NCBI RefSeq assembly: GCF_032854445.1
Contig: NC_088300.1
Coordinates: 12,557,191 to 12,621,190 of the forward strand
Reading direction: 5' to 3'
Source: Liolophura sinensis
Lineage: Eukaryota; Mollusca; Polyplacophora; Chitonida; Chitonidae
Length of the DNA: 64,000 nt
In this document: in pieces, positions 10,505-21,392 of the stretch
Layout of the letters: the number at the start of each line of letters is the position of its first letter
Position numbering within the stretch: position 1 is the first letter of the stretch
Made by a program: the position numbers and the translations under genes
The notes under the pieces: model-generated
The model's database searches: none
What the model was told of the DNA's origin: nothing
What the model saw: only the letters and a program-made list of their open reading frames with translations

Positions 10505-11115
10505 GGTGGATTGTATGTGGGAAAGGCCTTGCAGTACATTGGATGCAGTCAAACCACAAGTACATTCACATGGAGAATTTAACCATGAACCCACATTTTC
10601 TGAACCGTTCAGACCTTCATTGTGTCTTTCAATTGTTTTCAAATGAAATTTTAACAGCTGGTCTTTAAGAGTCTAAATTTGTGTAAAATGTAGATAAATT
10701 ATGAGTGTGTGTAATTTTATTTTGTACATTGTATTTTACTTCAACTTTTAAGGATGTAATCTTAATTTGTGGATGTGTATATGTACATTTGTGCCATGTC
10801 AGGCTTAATTGTATGTACCATTAATAATAATATGTAATAATGTAATATTGTTACAGGCGTGAATTTATGGTTCATGATATTTGTGAAATGGAAAATATAT
10901 CGTACTCATATATATTTTGTTATCAATTTATGGTTGTTAAGTATTTTGAAGAATTGCATGTATGTTATCAGCATTTTATGAAAAGTTAATTACATTTGAT
11001 TGTTAAATGTGCCAATTATATTCCAAGGCTTTTGTCGCCATGAAGGAAAATGTTGTGTTTGTATAAAGAGTGTATTTTATTTCAACGAATTAAAATTTGA
11101 CTAAAACTCTGTTTA
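10505..11115 (+). other. Probable 3' UTR of the WD40 gene
   Basis: A+T-rich sequence follows the stop codon. No AATAAA was seen close to the stop; the variant signal ATTAAA at 11089-11094 is the best candidate for the end of the transcript. The exact cleavage site is inferred. Confidence 0.5.
11089..11094 (+). terminator. Candidate polyadenylation signal ATTAAA
   Basis: This is the common single-base variant of AATAAA, about 585 bases after the WD40 stop codon, with T/G-rich sequence (GTTTAAATGTGTTTCTTG) shortly downstream. Confidence 0.45.
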
Positions 11116-14075
11116 AATGTGTTTCTTGTATAAGAAATATGCACAGATGAGTAAATCAGTTAAAGTGATAGATTTGTTACGTCATGAATGCAGTAAAATT
11201 CAAAGGATATCTCATGGCCTAAATGCGTGCAGTTCATTGATCAAACACTAATCATCCATGTGCCATTCTTATATGGGCCCCATATACGAGTGTGCGGAAG
11301 ACAGGAGATCGGTACATTCAAGACAATCCTGCAGATATCATGCCTAATGCGGTAGGGTCTTGAATGTTCCCCTGTAAATAATATACTCCAGCTGGACTAA
11401 CTGACATGTCAATATCACCCGCTGTGAGCGCTTCGCGGGAGATTTGTATGATCTATCCCCTTACTTCCGGTGTGTCTCAGTTAGCGAGTATCTGTAATTA
11501 TTGAGAAGGTACGGTACCATTGGGCGATCACTTCAATCGGGTCAATCTGGTCCTTGGACAGACAATTTCAAGATTCAATAGATGTCATTGCTCGTGCGGC
11601 CTTGGCGACAAGAGGCGGTCAGTGGCGCTCCAGTGTACTGTCTTCAACAAATATATATATGGACTGCAAATCTGTAGGTGAACATTTTCGTCAGTAAGTT
11701 GCCAGATCTGGTTGTTTAGCCCGATTATCCCGGTTACTTCCCGTATAAGGAAAATATTCATTGATGTTCAACAACAATCAGCTTGATTCTTTGTAACTGT
11801 GTACACGGTTCATCAGCATTCAGTGGTGAAAGCATTTTACTTCACGTCGCATGTGCTACTGGTCACAGTGATCAATAATCACCTTTGCTCTTGTCAAGCT
11901 TGCACTAAATTTTTTATTTTCTACATCGTCCTGATTTTTAACTTAAACTGTGTGGGCGGAGGTTGATTTATTACAGGTGAGAATCATGCAGTGCACGTGG
12001 CCAGGTGTATATAGTCTACCGAAGAAACCTTCTGGCTTTATGCTGCAACAGGACCATCCGGAACTTGTCCAGAATCTGTGCATGTTTCACTGATCAAGAG
12101 TTCAAGGGAACCGTCGACAGAAACCATCCTGTATAAAAAAAATGAATGAATGAATGATCATACATGGCTTAACGCCACATCAGCAATATCGCATCCATAT
12201 CGTGTATGGTCAAATTGTTTTAAATTGTTACCTGCATACGAGTTGGAGAAATGTTTGTCTCTGTTGCTCACCGTAACAATAACGTCCGCGCAGGTATACA
12301 CATGTACTTTTTTGGTTTGAAATTCGAATCAGTCAGAAAAGAAACTGTATTCAAATGGCTGTAATTCCACCAAGAGCCAAGTCTTAAAAGGCGCTCGCTG
12401 TATGTGTTAACTGACATTCCACTCTGACCCAGTTGTAAACATGCCGGAAATGACTGTTATAATATGCCATAAAGGTTTTAGACAGATCTTGTCGTATATG
12501 CACCAGTAGGTTTGATTGTTCCAGATTTTGTCCTGTGTAACAGTAGCCTTGTTGGCTCAAGATTTTTCCCGGTGCATTGACAGGGCCTTTTGTTCCAGAT
12601 CTTGTCGGATGCAATGTTAGGTTTCGATAGTAAATTCCTGATATGGGATCAAGATGGTGACCTCCGTGGGTAAATATAGAGCTAGAATAGTACTTCAGCC
12701 CTATTACTTCGTGAAATTGGGAATAAAACAGAGTCAAGCCGAGTAAAGTTCTCTCGATGTGGTTAATATTTAAAACAAAAGAGCAAACGTTCGTGATAAA
12801 CGTTCGCTGTACACTGCCATCGGGTTGACATCTACTATATGGCTGTTCTTTAAAAACTGTATCTTATAGACGTATTTTTTACACGGTTTGCTTTGATCTA
12901 AACATTGAGCTTTTATTTCTGTATACATGTTGGTTGAACTTCAGTTTTCTTCGACGTTATCCAAAACAAAACAGACATATGCTGAACATAATGTACGCCT
13001 ACATACATGTAGACGGGTGAAATTAACAGCGAATGAGTGCTGGCTGCCAAGGCAGAATTTCTCCGCTGTAAATTTCTTATCGCCGTTTTGCTCCGCCCTG
13101 TGCCGCTAAACGGAATTTACTGGGAGCGGGTAAACAGGACGTCTCCATCAATGCCTGTAGAGTTTATCTGATGGCATCTGGGAGCGAGGCTACGTTGTGC
13201 AAGCACCAGTTTCCCGGTGTCTCTCTGACAAATGGCACGGCTTGAGTGTGATTTATTGCGACTCGTCGAGACGCCCCGCTGTACGTACCGTCAGACTACA
13301 AACTTAATCTGGTAAACTTTGTGGGCTTATGTTTATAACTTCCCCATTACCTCTCCGCCTGATTTGTAGCTGGAGTCGTATACGATAAGCCTCCTCACAC
13401 AGGCTCTATTGAACATCTTGGACCGTGACTGCCGAATACTTGCTAAATAATTGTAAATAGACAATATCTTTGATCTTGCGTGCTTATCTTAAATGTACAT
13501 TCGCACGTGCATTGATTTACGTTGGAGAACCTGACAGCAACATTCTGAAGAACCAATGGTTTTCTAAATGACGTCTACTTTAGTGTGTGTGTGATCTTGT
13601 AGTTACCAAATTCAATCCAGCCTCGTATATAAGGTTGATTAGCTTAATGGTCTGAGTTAATTAGTGTCCTGTTAACTAATGATGTTAACCAGAATTCATT
13701 TTTTCTCATTTTTTTGTGCTACGGCAATCGTTTTAAAGATTGCAACCCAGCCGCATTTGTCATACGACAGAAGAAGACTATCTAAATGGATATCACTATT
13801 TGTCCTTTCGGCGCTTTTAAACTTTGCAAAATATAATCTAAACAGGAGAAGGTAGAACCTTCAGTCCTTGACACTTGGCTTGAGCAAGTAAAAACAAAGG
13901 TACTCTATGCAATCTACCATATCATTAGTACCAACACTCAGGTAATAGACAAGTTCTCAGGCCGTGCAAATGGTTGTTGGGTGACGAAGCTGTACACCAA
14001 ATCGGCATCTACTCTGTTTACCAAGGCTCTACAAGAAGTACATGTACAGCCATTCAATTGCTCACGGAATCAACA
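11116..14075. other. Intergenic, no gene recognised
   Basis: No ORF here has a recognisable domain; the longest, 117 codons on the minus strand at 12384-12737, looks accidental. A fragment of a dispersed repeat is at 12140-12215. 13000-13400 is less A+T-rich than its surroundings, without other signals that I can read. Confidence 0.6.
12140..12215 (+). repeat. Fragment of a dispersed repeat (GAATGAATGA ... CTTAACGCCACATC)
   Basis: The sequence AATGAATGATCATACATGGC, TTAACGCCACATCAGCAATA and CCATATCGTGTA is similar to 14938-14998 (GCTTAAGGCCACATCGGTAA, TTTCAGCCATGTCGTGGCG). The two share a family; from memory, similar text is common in gastropod genomes. Confidence 0.5.
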
Positions 14076-14745
14076 AGCAAGGCACCCCATGTGAGATTAA
14101 TATAACACGTATGCACACGGAATAAACAAGCAAGGCATCCCATGTGAGATTAATGTGTCACGTATGCTCACGCAATAAACAAGCAAGGCATCCCATGAGA
14201 GATTAATGTGTCACGTATGCTCACGCAATAAACAAGGCATCCCATGGGAGATTAATGTGTCACGTATGCTCACGCAATAAACAAGGCATCCCATGAGAGA
14301 TTAATGTGTCACGTATGCTCACGCAATAAACAAGGCATCCCATGAGAGATTAATGTGTCACGTATGCTCACGCAATAAACAAGGCATCCCATGAGAGATT
14401 AATGTGTCACGTATGCTCACGCAATAAACTAGCAAGGCACACCATTTGAGATTAATGTAACCCGTAAGCACATGGAAGACGTTTCATGCTAGGTTATTGT
14501 TACATGGAATTTTGCGGAATAAAGGCAATCCGCGCATGAAACATGTATGTACATGGAATAAACGTGCAAGGCAATCCCTGTCAGAAACATGTATGCACAC
14601 GGAATGAACGTGCAAGGCAATCCATGCCAGAAACATGCATGTACACGGAATAAACGTGCAGGGTAATCCATGCCAGAAACATGCATACATGGAATAAACG
14701 TGTATTGTATTCCCCGCCAGAAACGTGCATGCACACGATATAAGC
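14075..14745. repeat. Satellite cluster with 49-bp and about 46-62-bp units
   Basis: From about 14075 to 14470 the unit CACGCAATAAACAAGGCATC then CCATGAGAGATTAATGTGTC and ACGTATGCT repeats at 49-53 bases. From about 14500 to 14745 a related but different unit appears (GGAATAAACGTGCAAGGCAA then TCCATGCCAGAAACATGCAT). The two share the core GGAATAAAC...CAAGGCA, so they are probably sub-families of one satellite. Minus-strand ORFs over this region are products of the repeat. Confidence 0.9.
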
Positions 14746-14849
14746 AAGAAATTTTTCACTTGTTTAACGGAGGTCACGTGTAGAAGATTGAAGTCTTTGG
14801 AATAAATGACCGCGAGGTACCTGACAAATTCCCTTATATATCCGCAATC

Positions 14850-14998
14850 AAAGTAGCCAGAGTTGGAGTCGAACACTCGACCTCAGGTTAAGGGCCTGAT
14901 AGTTACAGCGAGTCAGTACTTAAACGATCTGCGCGAACGAATGATTATTGCTTAAGGCCACATCGGTAATATTTCAGCCATGTCGTGGCGATTGTTCC
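14850..14998 (-). repeat. Decayed tRNA-like sequence next to a dispersed repeat fragment
   Basis: On the minus strand, 14850-14937 contains AGTGTTCGACTCC, a good match to an RNA polymerase III B box, after GCGCAGATCGTTTAAGTACT, a weak A-box region. No acceptor stem can be paired, so it is not a functional tRNA; a SINE head or tRNA relic is likely. The adjoining 14938-14998 matches the repeat at 12140. Confidence 0.4.
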
Positions 14999-15890
14999 AA
15001 CGAGCGAGCACCCCGTTACATTGATATAAAATATATATGGACACGGAATCTGTGATTAAGCCATTTCACGTGGAAGACGTGCACATCACATTTCCATTTA
15101 CATGCTAAATTGGGATGTGGCGCATGAGCCCTTAAGGACTAGAAACCATGCAGCACAGGATAGGGGATCTTAACATGAGCTCTATAGGACACGATCATAT
15201 CAGAACATGAGCTCAGAATGTAAAAATGTGTTTCTTATTTGCAAATCCTGCAACATATTAGAAAATGCTTTTGTGCATGATACTGCCACTTGTCCCAAAT
15301 TGAGATGTTATCAGGAATTAAAGAAACATTTATATTGTTACATTTATAAGTAATATTCATAAGTAATCATTTTGGTTTTGTTTCTGCATTTTGTTTCTTT
15401 CTAGACATGTTTTTGAAGAAGATACTGTCAGAGAAATGTCATTTTTCTATTTGTGTAGAAATCTCTAAAATGTTATTAAAGTATATTAATGTTTGATTTC
15501 ATTTTTGACTTAAAACATATAATATATTTATATGAATCTCCCTTCTATCACACGCGCTGGCATACTTTGGTCTATAATTACTTTTTACTTTTAATGGAAG
15601 ATATGCTGCTTTTAATGTTTATCTCAGCCTTTACGTTTTATTACACAAAGAGGATTTGGAAATCCAGAAAACACATTCCCGGACTTAAAACACATAGCTG
15701 TGGGCTCATGACCAAGATTAAAATAAAGGCTAAGGGCTCCCGTCCTACTAGGCTCCTGTCCGTTCACAACAAGATTCGTATAACACGAACTGACAAGACA
15801 TACATTTATAAGGCATTAAGCATGTCACATTCATAAAACACTTCTGGACACATTTTGCATGTGAAAGGTATTAATGGCGTATTCATATAA
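14999..15890. other. Intergenic spacer between two satellite clusters
   Basis: A+T-rich sequence with no recognised gene. A 115-codon ORF at 15489-15836 has no domain or start context that I recognise. Confidence 0.5.
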
Positions 15891-15899
15891 CACCTAAGG

Positions 15900-17330
15900 G
15901 CGGAGTATGAATATGCACATGTTCATGTGCAAGGAATTCCATACTACACTCCTATAACACATCTGAACACGGCGTATACGTGTATTCAAGGCCTTCTATA
16001 GTACACTCCTGTAACACACCTGAGCACGGCATATACGTGTATACAAGGCATTCTATACTACACTCCTATAACACATCTGAGCACGGCATATACGTGTATA
16101 CAAGGCATTCTATACTACACTCCTATAACACATCTGAACACGGCGTATACGTGTATACAAGGCATTCTATACTACACTCCTGTAACACACCTGAGCACGG
16201 CGTATACGTGTATACAAGGCATTCTATACTACACTCCTATAACACATCTGAACACGGCGTATACGTGTATACAAGGCATTCTATAGTACACTCCTGTAAC
16301 ACACCTGAGCACGGCATATACGTGTATACAAGGCATTCTATACTACACTCCTATAACACATCTGAGCACGGCATATACGTGTATACAAGGCATTCTATAC
16401 TACACTCCTATAACACATCTGAACACGGCGTATACGTGTATACAAGGCATTCTATACTACACTCCTGTAACACACCTGAGCACGGCGTATACGTGTATAC
16501 AAGGCATTCTATACTACACTCCTATAACACATCTGAACACGGCGTATACGTGTATACAAGGCATTCTATACTACACTCCTATAACACATCTGAACACGGC
16601 GTATACGTGTATTCAAGGCATTCTATGCTACACTCTTATAACACACCTGAGCACGGCATATACGTGTATACAAGGCATTCTATACTACACTCCTATAACA
16701 CATCTGAACACGGCATATACGAGTATACAAGGCATTCCATACCACACTCCTATAACACATTTGAACACGGCATATACGAGTATACAAGGCATTCCATGCT
16801 ACACTCCTATAACACATCTGAACACGGCATATACGAGTATACAAGGCATTCTATGCTACACTCTTATAACACATCTGAACACGGCATATACGAGTATACA
16901 AGGCATTCCATACTACACTCCTATAACACATCTGAACGCGGCATATACGAGTATACAAGGCATTCCATACTACACTCCTATAACACATCTGAACACGGCA
17001 TATACGAGTATACAAGGCATTCCATGCTACACTCCTATAACACATCTGAACATGGCATATACGAGTATACAAGGCATTCCATACTACACTCCTATAACAC
17101 ATCTGAACGCGGCATATACGAGTATACAAGGCATTCCATACCACACTGCTATAACACATTTGAACACGGCATATACGTGTGTACAAGGCATTCCATTCTA
17201 CACACTTATAACACATCTGAGCACATTTGTATAACACATTTGAACACGGTATAGATATACGAGGTATTTCATACATAAGTTCTTTAACATACCTGAACCG
17301 TATACGTGAGCAGGGCTTTCCATACTACAC
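15900..17330. repeat. 57-bp satellite array with a 285-bp higher-order repeat
   Basis: About 23-25 units of 57 bases, of the form CACGGCATATACGTGTATAC then AAGGCATTCTATACTACACT and CCTATAACACATCTGAG. The first ten or so units are organised in sets of five: the marker TTCTATAGTACACTCCTGTA occurs at 15994 and again 285 bases later. The later units (from about 16720) carry TACGAGTATAC in place of TACGTGTATAC, a separate sub-family. Because 57 is divisible by three, the array is open for 424 codons on the + strand, in a second + frame and on the minus strand too. That is a property of the repeat, not evidence of a gene. Confidence 0.95.
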
Positions 17331-19213
17331 CAGTATACAACATCAAATCATCCTATACCAGAGTCTTATAACGTATTCGTACACGGTTTTATGTATATCA
17401 AGAGATTCCACGCCGTAGTACTATAAACGCATCGACGCCACAAATGAGCAAATCAATTGACAGAATAGGCGATACGGGTCATGTCTACAGTTGTACAGTG
17501 GCCAATTTACTCCGTATAAACCGCACATAAAAACACAACATTCCTCTTTATCACATCTGTCTAGTCATTTGTTTCCTCGCATTTCAGCTCTAATTGCAAA
17601 TGATGCCCGCGAGACCAACCGCTTTGAATACAACCCGAATCGCCGGGGAGCTATCTGGCTCATAGCCATCGGGCGATCAAGCGCGTTTGGTGACCAATTA
17701 CTATCCCCTGGTGTCAGAAACCTGGAACCTGAGCATTCCGAACACGACACCAGCAGACTTCCTGTCACCACCAGTCCTTTGAAACGTAAGCCAACAAGAG
17801 GAAGTCTGGGAACACGGAGAGTATCCTCCACCATAAAGCGAATCTCGTCAGAGCATGGTACAGCATTTGTGGTTCAGCAAGGGGAGTGGATTATCATAAC
17901 TATATTAGCACCATGTCTGATTGTTAGGCGGCTTTCATCTACCGGCACACGAGTTCCCGGTTCAACCCTTGTCTTAAACAAGTTATTTCAAAAGTGTTAT
18001 AGCCCCTGATCATTTGTTTGGTCTTGGTGACAAAGTAGAACAATCTCGGCGCTCGTTGAGCCTTCTTCGAAATGCAAGTTCGTTACCGACTCCTGGGAGA
18101 GTTTGTGAACAAGTTCTATGTTTCTACTATCCCATAAATCTGACCACCATGGTTTCAGATTGACTTATGGCAAGTGACTGAGATAATAAAGCTTTAGTCT
18201 GAAATGTTTAATAACAACGGCACAGGGTGTTTCACTTTATTGCAAAATTTGTTATAGGTTGTGTGTTCAAATACTACTCAAGATGATAATCTCAACGCTT
18301 TAGTCATGCTAGTGCTTTTTAGTTTTAGATTGAGAGTGTTTTACCCAGTTGTATTAACATCGTCAACTTCAAACCATGGATATTATTCATGGTTAGAGCC
18401 ATAGAACCTAAGTTCCCTTTGGTTGCAGTCGCTTAAGTGGATGATGAATATGCCTTAAATTTTACAAGGATCATCCAGGTTAAGCCAGGGCACGTGCAAA
18501 TCTTAAAAAATGACAGATGAGCTTTAAAGGCATCGGTTTGGAGTGACTCTGTATGCCCTTTGATGTCTTCGGCGTGGTGGTTTAGTTAGGCGGCACTTTA
18601 CATACCACACTATGTAATGTGTGGGATATAACTTGTATATGGTTGAAACAAAAAATGATAGACTGATTGACTGTATTTTAAGGTTTTACTCAAGAATTTT
18701 CTGTTTCTATTATGACGGGTTAGTTTTATAGGTGAAGGAACCGGAGTGCTGGTGGAAAGCCATCGAGCTTTGCTATGTATTGCATTGCCGCTGCTGAGGA
18801 ACTTTTCGAAAGAAACAGAGATCGATTTCTCACCGATTCCAGCTAATGTGATTTCAAGTGGCTGCCGTGTCCTATGTGCTTAAATGTATATTCTTCTCCT
18901 CAAATATGGGGTAATGGAGAGTTTCTCTCACATGGCTGCAAAATATCACAAAATGAAATTAAATAAAACCAAATAACCACAAAATAAATCGAAAATAAAG
19001 AAACTAACAACTATGAGCTCAGTCAACTCGTAATATTGCCTGGGTATAACATGTAGTTTATGAAACGTAATAGTTGAGGCAGGGTTAATCAACTGGGATC
19101 ATTTCCTCCTGTTAAACATATTGTGATTAAATTTTGGTTGCCAACGGAGATTTTGATTTAAATGTGCTTGTGTGATATGGATCAACGTAATTGCTGTGAT
19201 AAGCAATGGACGC

Positions 19214-19642
19214 TTAATTTAATAAAAATTTCTGCCCATCAATAAGCATAGTGCCACGAGGGGGGAATTTGACCTGTATAGTCGACGGAGGTCTGGGAAC
19301 CATCACGACGGCATAAGTGCTTGTCGAGAAGAACCACATGTTCGCGGCTCGAGGGAACCTACCGTTCCCAGGTCTCGTTAGCCCAATACACACTGTGAAA
19401 ACATTTCTAGCAAAGTTATTTTGATGATGTTGCTTGTTTACGCTGGCTGCTATTCCTCCGCAGGCTATTCGCTGGGTTGTGAGGAGGTCTAACATTTGCA
19501 GCCAGCACCGCTGCCAGAACCGTGCGCTTCCACAGTTAATATACATAACCTCCCCCAAGTCAGGGCACTCAGCGTAAAATACATCTGTATACAAGAGAAA
19601 CCACTTCACTAAAAAGCCTGAAGTTTGTTTAGAATTCCACAT
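19214..19642 (-). other. Unassigned 142-codon ORF
   Basis: An uninterrupted minus-strand ORF of 142 codons in non-coding surroundings. The translation has a normal mixed composition with several Cys and Trp and the stretch TSTYAVVMVPRPPSTIQVKF, but no motif I can place. It could be a relic of a mobile element, a conserved non-coding block or chance. I see no splice signals that extend it. Confidence 0.2.
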
Positions 19643-21349
19643 AATTAATTGTTTCTTCTCAAGAGTATGTCGTTCCTTTACAAGCCGACCTACCCCCGAA
19701 ACGTCGGTTTGTATAGCAAAAACCTAGCAACATCCCTTTCTTTTTTTCTTTGTCTGTCTAAGGAAAACCATAAGAAATGAACGAATTTTTGTTTCCTTTA
19801 AACATATGTACACTGTGGGGACTCCCATGAAAAAATACACAGCAAATGGTCATTGGCCACACGCAATCATAAAATTTTTAAAAAATTTAATCATGATGTT
19901 TTAAAAAAAATAGGCCTATTTTAAGACAAAAAAACTGTTCCCATGAACTATCAAGATCGTCACGCTTGTATATATGCAGTATAACTGTATACCTAAATAC
20001 GTACACGAACCATACCTTAAGATCTGCTAAAATCGTTTCACACTATGTAATAAGTGACTCCGCTATGTCGATTATACAACCAAAAATACAGTAAATCACA
20101 CACGCAAATGTGCCATCTGAGTTATCTGATTATAATCAGAGACAATTAATTACTGTCTCCCTGCCATGATGACAGATACTTATATCCGTGTAGGCCTATC
20201 TCAGAAAAAAAGTAATTCTTGCAGAGAAACAGACGCGGGCAACCACAGAAATACATTATAAATGTCGCCATCCTCGTCTTCAGCGCATAGGGAAGCACTT
20301 GACATGCCTGAAGTACATGTCAAGAACCGGTAGGCAAGTGTATCTCTTCACTTGGCTCTTTTCAACGGTTACACAGAGGGTAGGGCAATACGATGCTGTT
20401 GTTGTCCGGGGATCCCTGCAAGGGATGTGATAAACATGTTCCTATATTTATTTATTTATTTGTTCCACTGTTTGCTTTAAACTAAAAAAAAAATATTACG
20501 GTCATGCCTTATACCGAAGAATTTTACAGGCGGAGGCCACCCGAAGCATCAGGAATATACCATCGGTCTTTCCGAACTTTCCCACATTTGCGTCAAATTT
20601 AGACCCCGAAATGTGTGTTGATATTCCACCTGTACCACCACTTTATATATATAGGAATTATATCATGACTTTCGGATCTTTCCAAAACATCTATGCTATA
20701 ATAACTGGTGGATGACATTTAATATAACATTCACCATGCGTATAGATTTTGTGGTATTTGTAAGTTATACTAAATGGCATTTGTGTAGGTCCTATGTCTG
20801 TTAAATCTATGCGTCGAAACAAACATTCGTATACCAGCGGTCAACCAATAAGGACATTCCAGGTCAATAATCGCATGGCCAATTCCCCAAAACAATGTAT
20901 TACACAAAGAACTAAGAAAGTATATAAAGCACGAAAATAGGTCGGAATCATGCAAAGAGAAGCACTGAACAGTTTTCAATGATGCTGGGAAGACGCAAGG
21001 TATATTCTAGGCGACTGAGTGAAATCAGTATTCAAATCGTGTACCATTAAATGGCCATTCAGCGGTCAGTGGTTAACGTTTAGACTCATTGGCACATTTA
21101 TATCGGTCTACAAATGACTACATCTACATCTTGGTCTAACAGATGTCATTTAGAAAGTGGATTGAGTAACAGTATTATCATTATCATAATAACGATAATA
21201 GTGTTATAATGGTCCAAGTGAAAGAATGTCATTTTTTTTTATTTTGTGTATATCTCAAGAGTTTTCATTCATGGACTGATTTTGTTCCTAAGTGACCCAC
21301 TTTGGGCAGAACAGGGGTAAGCCTATAGATTGTGTACAAGACTGTGTGA

Positions 21350-21392
21350 AATCGATAATCGATTGTACTGATCGACCTGGCCTGTACAGGCC
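21350..21392. other. Two adjacent short palindromes
   Basis: AATCGATAATCGATT (21350-21364) and GGCCTGTACAGGCC (21379-21392) are perfect or near-perfect inverted repeats 14 bases apart. They may be binding sites for dimeric proteins or chance. Confidence 0.35.

Noticed and set aside
12384-12737. 117-codon minus-strand ORF
   Set aside because: No domain, no supporting exon structure, and its sequence contains short local duplications (TTCCAGATTTTGTC and TTCCAGATCTTGTC).
14850-14937. tRNA gene
   Set aside because: A good B box is present, but the acceptor and anticodon stems cannot be formed; it is treated as a relic.
15980-17254. 424-codon ORF encoding a 19-residue repeat
   Set aside because: It lies wholly inside a 57-bp satellite; other frames and the opposite strand are open as well, and there is no signal peptide, domain or flanking gene structure.
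17491-18009. 172-codon + strand ORF
   Set aside because: No recognisable domain, composition changes along its length, and the minus strand is open too; I could not support it as a gene.
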